Assembly: GCA_034432855.1 (NCBI GenBank)
Contig: DAOUBA010000043.1
Coordinates: forward strand, 1 to 28,405
DNA: 28,405 nucleotides
Direction of reading: 5' to 3'
DNA from: DAOUBA01 sp034432855
Lineage (GTDB): Bacteria; Chloroflexota; Anaerolineae; B4-G1
In this document: one piece after another, positions 1 to 6,373 of the stretch
Numbering within the stretch: the stretch's first letter is position 1
Layout of the letters: every line of letters begins with the position of its first letter
Made by a program: the position numbers and the translations under genes
Notes under the pieces: model-generated
What the model was told of the DNA's origin: nothing
Seen by the model: the letters and a program-made list of their open reading frames with translations, nothing else
The model's database searches: none

Positions 1-433
1 CGGGATGGGAGATGGCGCTGTTTTCGGCGCTGACGACGGTGTAGCCAGTGATGCCTAGCCGTTGCAGAAGCGAGATTGGCGGTAGGAGCAGGGCCGCAAT
101 GACCAAGATGCCGATCAAGACGTAGACGCCGTAGGCCCAGGCTCCGCCGCTGAGTTTCTCGCGCAGCAGCCCGAAGGTCTCGCGCAACTGCTCACCGAGT
201 GGGGAAGATTGACGCGATACGACGGCTTCTTCCACAGGAGTCCCGTGCGCTGCCGGTCCGGGAGCCGCATCCTCTGCGGCAGGTGTCCCGTGAACGGCGG
301 CTGCCTCCTGGGCAGGTTCTGCGATAGTAGTCTCTTCGACGCCCCCCGTGCTCTTTAGGAGAGCAGCAGTATCACCTTGGGGCTGCTCCGTAGGTGCTCG
401 TTCGGGTTGAAAATCATATCTGGTTTCCTGCAT
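1..433 (-). CDS. Partial membrane protein with acidic/Ala-Pro-rich N-terminus
   Basis: The reading frame starts at an ATG (431-433) preceded by a strong GAGGAGG ribosome binding site and stays open to the window edge, so the C-terminus is missing. The first roughly 75 residues are low-complexity, rich in Ala, Glu, Pro and Gly with no hydrophobic stretch. They are followed by a short amphipathic part (GEQLRETFGLLREKLSGG) and one clear membrane segment around residues 100-122 (VYVLIGILVIAALLLPPISL), then the start of what should be an outside domain. This suggests a single-pass protein with a cytoplasmic disordered tail and an extracytoplasmic C-terminal domain. I do not recognise the family. 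A sigma-70-like promoter lies about 90 bp upstream. Confidence 0.75.
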   Translation of the reverse strand, partial: MQETRYDFQPERAPTEQPQGDTAALLKSTGGVEETTIAEPAQEAAAVHGTPAAEDAAPGPAAHGTPVEEAVVSRQSSPLGEQLRETFGLLREKLSGGAWAYGVYVLIGILVIAALLLPPISLLQRLGITGYTVVSAENSAISHP

Positions 434-526
434 CGTACCTCCTCATAACTTTACAGGGGGTAGGTGCGAAATAGCGGGTCGTCTCACCGCTGCCTTTCGC
501 CTCACTTTGCCCCGGGGAGCAGCGGT

Positions 527-555
527 ATTCTAGCATGGGCGGGGGGTTTTGGCAA
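527..555 (-). promoter_or_regulatory. Sigma-70-type promoter for the partial membrane protein
   Basis: On the minus strand, TTGCCA (550-555) is followed after exactly 17 bp by TAGAAT (527-532). The start codon at 433 would then have a leader of about 85 nt. Sequence match only; no transcription start data. Confidence 0.55.
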
Positions 556-563
556 ACGGCAGA

Positions 564-638
564 ACGTGACCCGTGATGCGTGATCCGTGACGGTTCTTTC
601 TACGTCTCACGTGTCACGTGTCACGCGTCACGAATCAC
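564..638. repeat. 7-bp-period inverted repeat array (CGTGA family)
   Basis: Four units of the form NCGTGAN run from 564 to 591, a 12-bp spacer follows (592-603), and five units of the complementary form NNNTCAC run from 604 to 638. The period is exactly 7 bp within each arm, and the arms face each other, so the transcript could fold into a long imperfect hairpin. The right arm overlaps the 3' end of the radical SAM gene and supplies its stop codon (628-630). The same family occurs at 4355, 16913, 21749, 26352 and 27018. Confidence 0.85.
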
Positions 639-2037
639 ATGCTGCCCGCGCCAGTCCTAACCTCCGCATGACCTTTGCCGGGGTGACGCGGCGGGCACGA
701 CGCCATTGCCTGTGTGTCCAGCGTTTGAGGGCGTTGAGGGGTCTGCGGCGCTGGCTTTCCTTCATGGCCCACTTGAGGAAGTCATAATCCTGGCCTTTGA
801 TCTTGGGTTCGGTCGGGTTGCGGCGATAGGAGTCGTAATCGGTGATGCGGCTCAGGCCATGCTCGACGACGTAATCGTACAGGTCGGTGCCGGGATGGGG
901 GGTGAAGAAGGCCGGACTGTAGTAATCGGGGTCAATCTCTTTCATCAGCCGCACCGTGTCCAGCACCTCTTCTTTGGTTTCGGTCGGCAACCCCATCATA
1001 TAGTTGGCCCAGATGGAGACGCCGTACTTGCGGCAGATGCGGGCGGCCTGGCGGTTTTGCTCCACGGTCGTTCCCTTGCGGATGAACTGAAGCACGCGGT
1101 CGTTGCCGCTTTCGAAGCCGATGAAATAGCCACGCAATCCGGCCTGGGCCATACGCGCCACTAAGTCTTCATGCCTCACGATGATGTCGGCACGGCTCTG
1201 ACAGAAGAAGGGTTGGGTGAAGCCCCGTGCTCGATACTCCTCGGTGAACTCCGTCACCCAATCGCGCTCCTCGGTCAGTGTATCGTCGTGGAACATAAAG
1301 GAGGCGAAGTGATACCGTTCGCGCAGCATCTCCAGTTCGGCGATGACGTTGGCGACGGAGCGACGGCGGGTGCGCCGGCCGAACAAATAATCTTCCCCCG
1401 GCTTGCAAAAGGTGCAGTGGTAGAGGCAGCCCCGCCCGGCAATGATGGTGACGAACGGCGGCGGCAGTTCCTCGACGAAGGGCACCTCGGGCGAATCCAG
1501 GTCGTAGCCCCACTTGCGCCACTCGTTCAGGAACAGGTCGCGGTCGGCGAAGGGGATCGCATCCAGGTCGGGCGTCTCGCCGCGCAGCACGCGATCCGGC
1601 GGCGGATCGCCTCCTTCGATCAGCCGCAACAGTTTGGGGAAGGTCACTTCACCCTCGCCGGTTACCAGATAGTCCACGTGCGGGATGCGCAGGGCGTCTT
1701 CCAGCGCGATGGTGACGTGCGGGCCGCCGATGACCACGACGATCTCGGGCTTGACCTCTTTGGCGATGGCGATGGCCTTGCAGGCCGGGTTATAGTCCAC
1801 GCTCATCATCGTCACGCCGATGACGTCGGGGTCGCGTTCGGTCAGCACCTGGCGGAAGTGATCCCAGCCCGAAAGCGCCCGCAGATCAATCAGGTCTACG
1901 GCGAACCCCTGGGTCTTGGCGGCGGCGCTGAGCGAGGCCAGTCCATGCGAAATCCAGCCGGCCTCCATTCCCCGCTTGAGGGAATCGAAGCCGAGACCGG
2001 CAATGCCGGGATAGATGAGCGTCGTCTTGAGAGACAT
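628..2037 (-). CDS. B12-binding-domain-type radical SAM protein
   Basis: A 469-residue protein. The N-terminal part (about 1-140) has the fold pattern of a cobalamin-binding Rossmann domain (IGVTMMSVDY, VVVIGGPHVT, YLVTGEGE), but the DxHxxG motif of base-off B12 binding is not visible. The radical SAM core begins at about residue 195 and has the cluster motif C204-x3-C208-x2-C211 (GRGCLYHCTFC). The later segment FIGFESGNDRVL is typical of BchE/MiaB-like members. Such enzymes use S-adenosylmethionine radicals for methyl transfer, cyclisation or similar reactions; the substrate cannot be told. The gene lies 10 bp after the SufR-like regulator on the same strand, with GAGGGG before its ATG, so the two are probably one operon. 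The last residues (CDS) and the stop codon lie in the 7-bp repeat array. Confidence 0.88.
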   Translation of the reverse strand: MSLKTTLIYPGIAGLGFDSLKRGMEAGWISHGLASLSAAAKTQGFAVDLIDLRALSGWDHFRQVLTERDPDVIGVTMMSVDYNPACKAIAIAKEVKPEIVVVIGGPHVTIALEDALRIPHVDYLVTGEGEVTFPKLLRLIEGGDPPPDRVLRGETPDLDAIPFADRDLFLNEWRKWGYDLDSPEVPFVEELPPPFVTIIAGRGCLYHCTFCKPGEDYLFGRRTRRRSVANVIAELEMLRERYHFASFMFHDDTLTEERDWVTEFTEEYRARGFTQPFFCQSRADIIVRHEDLVARMAQAGLRGYFIGFESGNDRVLQFIRKGTTVEQNRQAARICRKYGVSIWANYMMGLPTETKEEVLDTVRLMKEIDPDYYSPAFFTPHPGTDLYDYVVEHGLSRITDYDSYRRNPTEPKIKGQDYDFLKWAMKESQRRRPLNALKRWTHRQWRRARRVTPAKVMRRLGLARAACDS

Positions 2038-2047
2038 CAGAAACCCC

Positions 2048-2671
2048 TCATACGCCGGGTGGGCGGATAATGTAGACGCATTGCGAATCGCCCCGGGCTG
2101 TCCAGGAAGTACGCTGTGGCACGGTGCCCAAGAGTCGTGTCAGCATGGCCAGGTCCATCGTGCAAATCTCGCGGTTGCGATGGGCCACTTGTTCATACGG
2201 GCAATTGGCGACGTAGAGCACATAGTCGAGGTCGTTCCGACGTTCATAGTGCGCCATATAGCCGAGGCCATTCAGGAACTCGACGGCGGCGATCAGTCGC
2301 GCCTCAAAATCGCTTGTACCGGGGAGATTGGCTTGGTCGGCAATGCGCTCGCCGATGCGCTGCATGATCTGCTCTACTTCGGTAGCCGGCAGGCGAGAGC
2401 GCACTTCACCGAGGATCAGGGCAGCCAGATGCTCGTAGCGCTTGGGGAAGAACGAAGCGGCCTTTTCGGTCAAGGTGTAGACGTACTGAGGACGGCCGGG
2501 CATCTTGCGGCGGTTGAGCGTCGGGGCCGCGATCAACCCTTCTCCACGCAGGATGTCCAGATGGTGGCGGACGGTCACGGAAGTCAGACCCAGTTCCCGG
2601 CTTAGTGCGTCCACCGTGGCCTGGCCGCGTTCTTTCAGGATGTTCAGGATGCGTTCTCGTGTGGATTGCAA
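2048..2671 (-). CDS. SufR-like winged-helix transcriptional regulator, probable Fe-S sensor
   Basis: A 207-residue protein starting at TTG (2669-2671), with GAGGAGG five bases upstream. Residues 5-65 form a winged helix of the ArsR/DeoR kind (ILNILKERGQATVDALSREL, then VRHHLDILRGEGLI). The C-terminal part carries C157-x12-C170 and C198, the spacing known from SufR, where cysteines bind a [4Fe-4S] cluster. The fourth ligand usually seen between the second and third cysteine is not obvious: position 190, Cys in some relatives, is Trp here. It is likely an Fe-S or redox-responsive regulator of its own operon, which also encodes the downstream radical SAM protein. A palindrome sits over its -35 box. 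No suf genes are in the window, so the target pathway is unknown. Confidence 0.8.
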   Translation of the reverse strand: MQSTRERILNILKERGQATVDALSRELGLTSVTVRHHLDILRGEGLIAAPTLNRRKMPGRPQYVYTLTEKAASFFPKRYEHLAALILGEVRSRLPATEVEQIMQRIGERIADQANLPGTSDFEARLIAAVEFLNGLGYMAHYERRNDLDYVLYVANCPYEQVAHRNREICTMDLAMLTRLLGTVPQRTSWTARGDSQCVYIIRPPGV

Positions 2672-2698
2672 GGGGGCCTCCTCTCCTGGTCAAGGAGA

Positions 2699-2727
2699 AT
2701 CTTAACATGCTCTCCATAATTTGTCAA
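2699..2727 (-). promoter_or_regulatory. Promoter of the SufR-like regulator operon
   Basis: On the minus strand a perfect TTGACA (2722-2727) is followed after 17 bp by TAAGAT (2699-2704). Transcription would start near 2692, giving a leader of about 20 nt containing the ribosome binding site. Confidence 0.75.
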
Positions 2728-2730
2728 ATT
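2718..2730. promoter_or_regulatory. Palindromic candidate operator over the -35 box
   Basis: AATTTGTCAAATT is a perfect 6+1+6 palindrome that contains the whole -35 hexamer of the regulator's promoter. A dimeric winged-helix protein bound here would block RNA polymerase, so autoregulation is a natural reading. The assignment of the SufR-like protein to this site is inference. Confidence 0.55.
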
Positions 2731-2794
2731 GTTGTCATCGTAATTGGCAGCAGCGAATGGTGGGAAAAGAGGGCGCGCCTGTCTCCTCCTCGAG

Positions 2795-2814
2795 TGGGGC
2801 GGCAATCCGCCCCA
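2795..2814. other. Short GC-rich hairpin between divergent promoters
   Basis: TGGGGCGG and CCGCCCCA form an 8-bp stem with a CAAT loop. It lies between the divergent promoters at 2699 and 2846. No T-tract follows and no role is evident. Confidence 0.4.
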
Positions 2815-2845
2815 GGGCGCTTGGCCGTATCGAGACGAAATGGAT

Positions 2846-2873
2846 TTGACAGGTGTGGGAATTGAGGTAAAAT
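2846..2873 (+). promoter_or_regulatory. Promoter of the tRNA-Thr / rpmG / tRNA-Trp / secE / nusG block
   Basis: TTGACA (2846-2851), a 16-bp spacer and TAAAAT (2868-2873) form a near-consensus sigma-70 promoter. Transcription would start at about 2881, some 10 bases before the tRNA-Thr gene. This fits a highly expressed tRNA and ribosomal protein operon. Confidence 0.8.
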
Positions 2874-2890
2874 AAAGTCGCTCAAGGCAG

Positions 2891-2963
2891 GCCCACGTAG
2901 CTCAGCCGGTAGAGCACACCCTTGGTAAGGGTGGGGTCATGGGTTCGACCCCCATCGTGGGCT
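2891..2963 (+). tRNA. tRNA-Thr (anticodon GGT)
   Basis: A full cloverleaf can be drawn: acceptor stem GCCCACG/CGTGGGC, D arm GCTC/GAGC, anticodon stem CACCC/GGGTG with loop TTGGTAA (anticodon GGT), and T arm ATGGG/CCCAT with TTCGACC loop. The discriminator base is T and the CCA end is not encoded. A tRNA-Thr just before rpmG/secE is a common bacterial arrangement. Confidence 0.96.
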
Positions 2964-2991
2964 CTGAGCATGAGTTTAAGATGGTGATAGC

Positions 2992-3156
2992 ATGGCCAAG
3001 AAAGCAATTCGCACGGTGATCACATTGGCTTGCACGGAGTGCAAGGAACAGAACTATACCACCGAGAAGAACCGGCGTAACGACTCCGGCCGTCTCGAGT
3101 TCAGGAAATTCTGTCCACGTTGCCGCAAACACACGCTGCATCGTGAGACGAAGTAG
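2992..3156 (+). CDS. rpmG: 50S ribosomal protein L33
   Basis: A 54-residue protein beginning MAKKAIRTVITLACTEC and ending KFCPRCRKHTLHRETK. It has the two CxxC pairs (C14/C17 and C41/C44) of the zinc-ribbon form of L33. L33 sits on the large ribosomal subunit near the E site. Two other nearby ATGs (2970, 2981) are out of frame, so the start at 2992 is fixed. The upstream ribosome binding site is weak. The gene lies between tRNA-Thr and tRNA-Trp, both within the same transcript, so the mRNA is probably released by tRNA processing. Confidence 0.95.
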   Translation: MAKKAIRTVITLACTECKEQNYTTEKNRRNDSGRLEFRKFCPRCRKHTLHRETK

Positions 3157-3165
3157 GAGGAGCAT

Positions 3166-3239
3166 AGGCCAGTAGCTCAATTTGGCAGAGCAACGGTCTC
3201 CAAAACCGTAGGTTGCGGGTTCGATTCCTGCCTGGCCTG
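3166..3239 (+). tRNA. tRNA-Trp (anticodon CCA)
   Basis: Acceptor stem AGGCCAG/CTGGCCT, D arm GCTC/GAGC, anticodon stem ACGGT/ACCGT with loop CTCCAAA (anticodon CCA), T arm GCGGG/CCTGC with TTCGATT loop, and discriminator G. No CCA is encoded. It starts nine bases after the rpmG stop codon, and tRNA-Trp upstream of secE/nusG is a classic order. Confidence 0.96.
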
Positions 3240-3246
3240 CCTGGGG

Positions 3247-3284
3247 CTTCAAGACACCGCCGGACGTTCGGCGGTGTCTTGAAG
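3247..3284 (+). terminator. Perfect 16-bp hairpin between tRNA-Trp and secE (no T-tract)
   Basis: CTTCAAGACACCGCCG and its exact reverse complement are separated by six bases (GACGTT). No T-run follows, so this is not a standard intrinsic terminator. It may be an RNase III processing site, a partial terminator that lowers secE/nusG expression relative to the tRNAs, or a stabiliser of the tRNA 3' flank. Confidence 0.6.
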
Positions 3285-3309
3285 TGTAGAGCGACCGCTA
3301 GGAGATGAT

Positions 3310-3585
3310 ATGCGCGACAATGCTGTGATCCGCTACCTGCGCGAGACACGCGCAGAACTGCGCAAGGTGAGTTGGCCGACTCGTGCTGAGGCCTGGGGGC
3401 TGACCAAGATCGTCCTGGGCGTCACGCTCTCGATGGCTGCTTTCCTGGGTCTATTGGACTATCTGTTTTCTCTGGAACTGACGGGAGTGATCAACCGCAG
3501 TGCGTGGGCAATCGGGATTGCAGCCGTCTTGGCGGTTGCCAGTGTTGTGGTCGTCGTGATCTTGAGGCGACGGGCAGAGTACTAG
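3310..3585 (+). CDS. secE: Preprotein translocase subunit SecE
   Basis: A 91-residue protein with the SecE signature in its N-terminal amphipathic helix (RYLRETRAELRKVSWPTRAEA, residues 9-29). The membrane segment at about 35-58 overlaps the usual conserved SecE helix. A second hydrophobic helix lies at about 66-85 and is followed by a basic end (RRRAEY). SecE clamps the SecY channel in the inner membrane. The ATG is preceded by AGGAG at good distance. The nusG start lies ten bases downstream, so the two are cotranscribed. A one-TM SecE is usual outside gammaproteobacteria; two hydrophobic stretches here are a mild departure, or the first may be a re-entrant part. Confidence 0.94.
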   Translation: MRDNAVIRYLRETRAELRKVSWPTRAEAWGLTKIVLGVTLSMAAFLGLLDYLFSLELTGVINRSAWAIGIAAVLAVASVVVVVILRRRAEY

Positions 3586-3595
3586 GTAGCAAGCA

Positions 3596-4360
3596 ATGGC
3601 CGTAGATGAAGAGCGGCTCGAACCAGAGCCTGTGACGGAAGAAGCCGGTGTGTCGGCGCAAACTCCCCCCGCGCCTGAAGAGGGCATGTCCGCAGAGGGC
3701 TTGGCGGCTGCCCCTGGGGCTGTGACAGAGACGGGCGAGGTTGCATCGGAGACCGTGCTTGCGGCACCGCAAGCCGAGAGAAGGGATGAGGTCAAGCAGG
3801 ACGAGAGCGGCAAGAGCGGAGACACCGAATCGCAGGATAACCGGGCCTGGTACGTGATTCACTGCTACTCCGGCTACGAGGACAAGGTCAAGCATAACCT
3901 GGAACAGCGCATCGAGACGATGCGCGTGCAGGATCAGATATTCCAGGTTGTAGTGCCCACCGAGGACGAGATCGAAGTCCGCGAGGGCAAGCGACGCACA
4001 GTCGAGCGGCGCGTCTTTCCTGGCTACATCCTGGTGCAGATGATCCTGACGGACGACTCCTGGTACGTGGTGCGGAATACGCCGGGAGTTACCGGGTTCG
4101 TGGGGATGGGCAACGAGCCGACGCCGCTACGCCCTGAGGAAGTCCAGGGCATCATGAGGCGCATGGAAGCGGAGGCGCCCAAGATCAAAGTCACGTTCAA
4201 GCCAGGCCAGAAGGTGCGCATCATAGATGGCCCGTTCAACGAATTTATCGGCGTGGTGGATGCCATTGACATGGAGCGAGCCAAGGTGCGCGTGTTGGTC
4301 TCTTTCTTTGGCCGCGAGACGCCGGTCGAACTGAATTTCCTGCAAGTCGAGAAAACGTAA
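3596..4360 (+). CDS. nusG: Transcription elongation/termination factor NusG with long acidic N-terminal extension
   Basis: A 254-residue protein. The conserved NusG part starts at about W85 (AWYVIHCYSGYEDKVKHNL) and includes the NGN domain with RRVFPGYILVQM and NTPGVTGFVG, then a KOW domain (KPGQKVRIIDGPFNEFIGVV) up to the end. The usual bacterial length is about 180 residues. The extra 80 or so N-terminal residues are acidic and rich in Ala, Glu, Pro and Gly, with no predicted fold. NusG binds RNA polymerase and couples it to Rho or to ribosomal protein S10. The start at 3596 has only a weak ribosome binding site, but the in-frame ATG codons further in still leave a long tail. The stop codon TAA lies in a 7-bp repeat unit. 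Confidence 0.95.
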   Translation: MAVDEERLEPEPVTEEAGVSAQTPPAPEEGMSAEGLAAAPGAVTETGEVASETVLAAPQAERRDEVKQDESGKSGDTESQDNRAWYVIHCYSGYEDKVKHNLEQRIETMRVQDQIFQVVVPTEDEIEVREGKRRTVERRVFPGYILVQMILTDDSWYVVRNTPGVTGFVGMGNEPTPLRPEEVQGIMRRMEAEAPKIKVTFKPGQKVRIIDGPFNEFIGVVDAIDMERAKVRVLVSFFGRETPVELNFLQVEKT

Positions 4361-4389
4361 TACGCAATACGTAAATGCGTAAGGCGTAC
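4355..4389 (+). repeat. Short 7-bp-period array (ACGTAAT type), one arm
   Basis: Five consecutive heptamers, the first two ACGTAAT and ACGCAAT, run from 4355 to 4389. The first one contains the nusG stop codon. No facing arm is present. It fills almost the whole nusG-rplK spacer and stops just before the rplK ribosome binding region. Confidence 0.7.
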
Positions 4390-4402
4390 AGGGGTGAAGG
4401 CA

Positions 4403-4825
4403 ATGAAAAAAGTGAAAGCAGTCGTGAAACTACAGATCGAAGCCGGCAAGGCGAATCCTGCACCGCCTGTGGGGCCAGCGTTGGCGCAACACGGCATCAA
4501 TCTGATGCAGTTCTGTAAGGAATACAACGCCCGCACGGCAAACCAGATGGGCAACATCGTCCCGGCGGAGATCACGATCTACCAGGACGGCTCGTTCAAG
4601 TTCACGCTCAAGACACCGCCCGTGCCCGACCTGTTGCGCAAGGCGGCCGGTGTGGAAAAGGGCTCGGCCGAGCCGAACCGGAACAAGGTGGGAGATATTA
4701 CCCGTGCACAACTGGAAGAGATTGCCAGGCTGAAGATGAATGACCTGAATGCGCTCGATCTGCAGGGCGCGATTCGGCAGATCGAGGGTACTGCACGGAG
4801 CATGGGAATCCGCATCGTAGACTGA
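4403..4825 (+). CDS. rplK: 50S ribosomal protein L11
   Basis: About 140 residues from the ATG at 4403, matching the usual L11 length. An in-frame GTG at 4394 would add three residues, but the ATG fits the family start (MKKVKAVVKLQIEAGKANPA). Hallmarks are PAPPVGPALAQHGINLMQFC in the N-terminal domain, the proline-rich KTPPVPDLLRKAAG linker and the C-terminal rRNA-binding domain (GDITRAQLEEIARLKMNDLNA). L11 binds the GTPase-associated centre of 23S rRNA and is needed for stringent-response sensing. It lies between nusG and rplA as usual. Confidence 0.97.
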   Translation: MKKVKAVVKLQIEAGKANPAPPVGPALAQHGINLMQFCKEYNARTANQMGNIVPAEITIYQDGSFKFTLKTPPVPDLLRKAAGVEKGSAEPNRNKVGDITRAQLEEIARLKMNDLNALDLQGAIRQIEGTARSMGIRIVD

Positions 4826-4879
4826 GCAAGATGCCGCTCGTGGGAGGGCATAGCCCGTTAGCACCACATAGGAGGAATA

Positions 4880-5599
4880 ATGGCTAAGCGAGGTAAGAAG
4901 TACCAGGAAGCAGTGGAGAAGGTGGATCGCCAGCGGCTCTACTCGCCGCAGGAGGCGATGCAACTGGTCAAGGAGACCAGTTATGCCAAGTTCGACGCCA
5001 CGGTGGACGTGCACATCCGGCTGGGTGTGGACCCGCGTCACGCCGACCAGCAGGTGCGTGGTACGGTGTTGCTGCCCCAGGGTTTGGGAAAGCCGGTGCG
5101 CGTGTTGGTCTTTGCTTCGGGTGAGGCAGAAAAGATCGCCCGGGATGCCGGCGCCGATTACGTGGCCTCGGACGATGAGTGGATCAAGAAGATACAGGAC
5201 GGCTGGACGGACTTTGACGTCGCCATTGCTGTCCCGGACATGATGGGCAAGGTCGGGCGGCTGGGACGTGTGCTGGGCCCGCGTGGGCTAATGCCCAATC
5301 CCAAGACGGGAACGGTGGCGCCGGCGGAGGACCTGCCACGCTTGATCGAGGAGGCCAAGGCCGGTCGCGTCGAGTTCCGCGTGGACAAGACCGCAAATCT
5401 GCACGTGCCCATCGGCAAGGTCAGTTTCCCGGCCGAGAAACTGCTCGATAACTTTGCGGCGTTGATCGGCGCGATCAAGAAGGCCAGGCCGCCTTCGGTA
5501 AAGGGCACCTTCTTGCGCCGCATCACGGTCACGTCTACGATGGGGCCGGGCATCAAAGTTGATCCAATCCAGGCCCAATCGCTGGAGGTCGCGGTCTAG
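4880..5599 (+). CDS. rplA: 50S ribosomal protein L1
   Basis: A 239-residue protein of normal L1 length. It begins MAKRGKKYQEAVEKVDRQ and carries the L1 signature in VGRLGRVLGPRGLMPNPKTG (about residues 118-137), followed by GRVEFRVDKTANLHVPIGK. L1 binds the 23S L1 stalk and in many bacteria represses its own operon by binding a leader that mimics its rRNA site. The start ATG has TAGGAGGAATA upstream. A 54-bp spacer separates it from rplK; I saw no clear L1 operator there. Confidence 0.97.
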   Translation: MAKRGKKYQEAVEKVDRQRLYSPQEAMQLVKETSYAKFDATVDVHIRLGVDPRHADQQVRGTVLLPQGLGKPVRVLVFASGEAEKIARDAGADYVASDDEWIKKIQDGWTDFDVAIAVPDMMGKVGRLGRVLGPRGLMPNPKTGTVAPAEDLPRLIEEAKAGRVEFRVDKTANLHVPIGKVSFPAEKLLDNFAALIGAIKKARPPSVKGTFLRRITVTSTMGPGIKVDPIQAQSLEVAV

Positions 5600-5612
5600 T
5601 CCATTTCCCTGA

Positions 5613-5743
5613 CAATCTGTGCCGTAGACAGCAGGCGCGCTCTGGCGCTTAATTCTGGCCTGCCGAGGCGAGTACGGTTATTTATCCCCATACATGGGTT
5701 GGGGTAATATCCTCGCGTCGGCAAGGCGCGAGGATTTTCGTTT
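5613..5743 (+). ncRNA. Ribosomal protein L10 leader (rplJ-rplL)
   Basis: The 164-bp rplA-rplJ spacer contains the hallmark of the L10 leader: CCGTAGACAGCAGG (from 5622), GCGCTTAAT in the middle and CCTGCCGAGG (from 5659), with GCAGGC pairing to GCCTGC (5658-5663). In known leaders the L10(L12)4 complex binds this kink-turn region and stops expression of rplJ-rplL when free protein is in excess. Here the leader ends in a hairpin with a T-rich tail, so control is likely by attenuation. Confidence 0.88.
5711..5743 (+). terminator. Attenuator hairpin of the L10 leader
   Basis: CCTCGCG (5711-5717) pairs with CGCGAGG (5727-5733) and is followed by ATTTTCGTTT. The 5' half also pairs with the upstream segment GCCGAGGCGAG (5662-5672) over 11 positions with one mismatch, using 5712-5722. 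The two structures exclude each other, which is the layout of a terminator/antiterminator switch. Confidence 0.75.
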
Positions 5744-5763
5744 CAGAAGGGAGGTGAGCAGGA

Positions 5764-6327
5764 TTGGCAATCTCGAAGGATCGCAAAGTCGAACTCGTCA
5801 CGCAGTACGCTGAACAACTCAGGCAGAGCAAGGGCATCATCCTGGCCGATTACCGGGGAATGACGGTGAGCGACATCTCCGGGCTCAGGAATTCGTTGCG
5901 CTCTGTCGGCTGCCGGTTCTGGGTGGTGAAGAACCGCCTGCTAAAGTTGGCTTTAAACGAGGTGGGCCTTTCCCTGCCGGATGACTGGCTCGACGGGCCG
6001 ACGGTCGTTGGGTTTTGCCAGGACGTACCCAGGGCAGCCAAGATGTTGACCGAGGCAAAGAAAGAGCTGGAGGTGCTGCGCATAAAGGGTGGCCTGGTGG
6101 GTGCGGCGGCGGTGAGCGCAGAGCAGGTGAACGCCATCGCCAATCTTCCGCCACTGGAAGTGATTCTCTCCCAGGCGCTCGGCACCATCAACGCTCCTGC
6201 CAGCCGTATGGTGGGCGTCGTCGCCAGCGGTATCCGGCAGGTGCTCAACGTGCTGCAAGCCTACGTGGACAAATTGGAAGAGTCGGGTGCGGTGCCCGGC
6301 GTGGAGCAGGCCGCCGTGCCTGCCTGA
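5764..6327 (+). CDS. rplJ: 50S ribosomal protein L10
   Basis: A 187-residue protein starting at TTG (5764-5766), with GGGAGGTGAGC upstream; no ATG fits the family start. It shows the L10 pattern MAISKDRKVELVTQYAEQL, then GIILADYRGMTVSDISGLR, VVKNRLLKLAL, and a C-terminal helix that carries L7/L12 dimers (about 155-187). L10 is the base of the ribosomal stalk that recruits translation factors. The end is Ala/Val rich (VEQAAVPA). The gene follows its own autoregulatory leader and precedes rplL by 46 bp. A TTG start is weaker than ATG and could help keep L10 below L12 in amount. Confidence 0.96.
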   Translation: MAISKDRKVELVTQYAEQLRQSKGIILADYRGMTVSDISGLRNSLRSVGCRFWVVKNRLLKLALNEVGLSLPDDWLDGPTVVGFCQDVPRAAKMLTEAKKELEVLRIKGGLVGAAAVSAEQVNAIANLPPLEVILSQALGTINAPASRMVGVVASGIRQVLNVLQAYVDKLEESGAVPGVEQAAVPA

Positions 6328-6373
6328 TCGTCAGATTACGAGCGCATAAGCGCCGAATTCAGGAGGAAATGAA

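Noticed and set aside
1171..2070. Plus-strand open frame of 299 codons opposite the radical SAM gene
   Set aside because: The minus strand has the cluster motif and the ribosome binding site; the plus frame has none.
3247..3284. Standard intrinsic terminator after tRNA-Trp
   Set aside because: The stem is perfect but no T-tract follows, and secE/nusG lie downstream without a clear promoter of their own, so full termination is unlikely.
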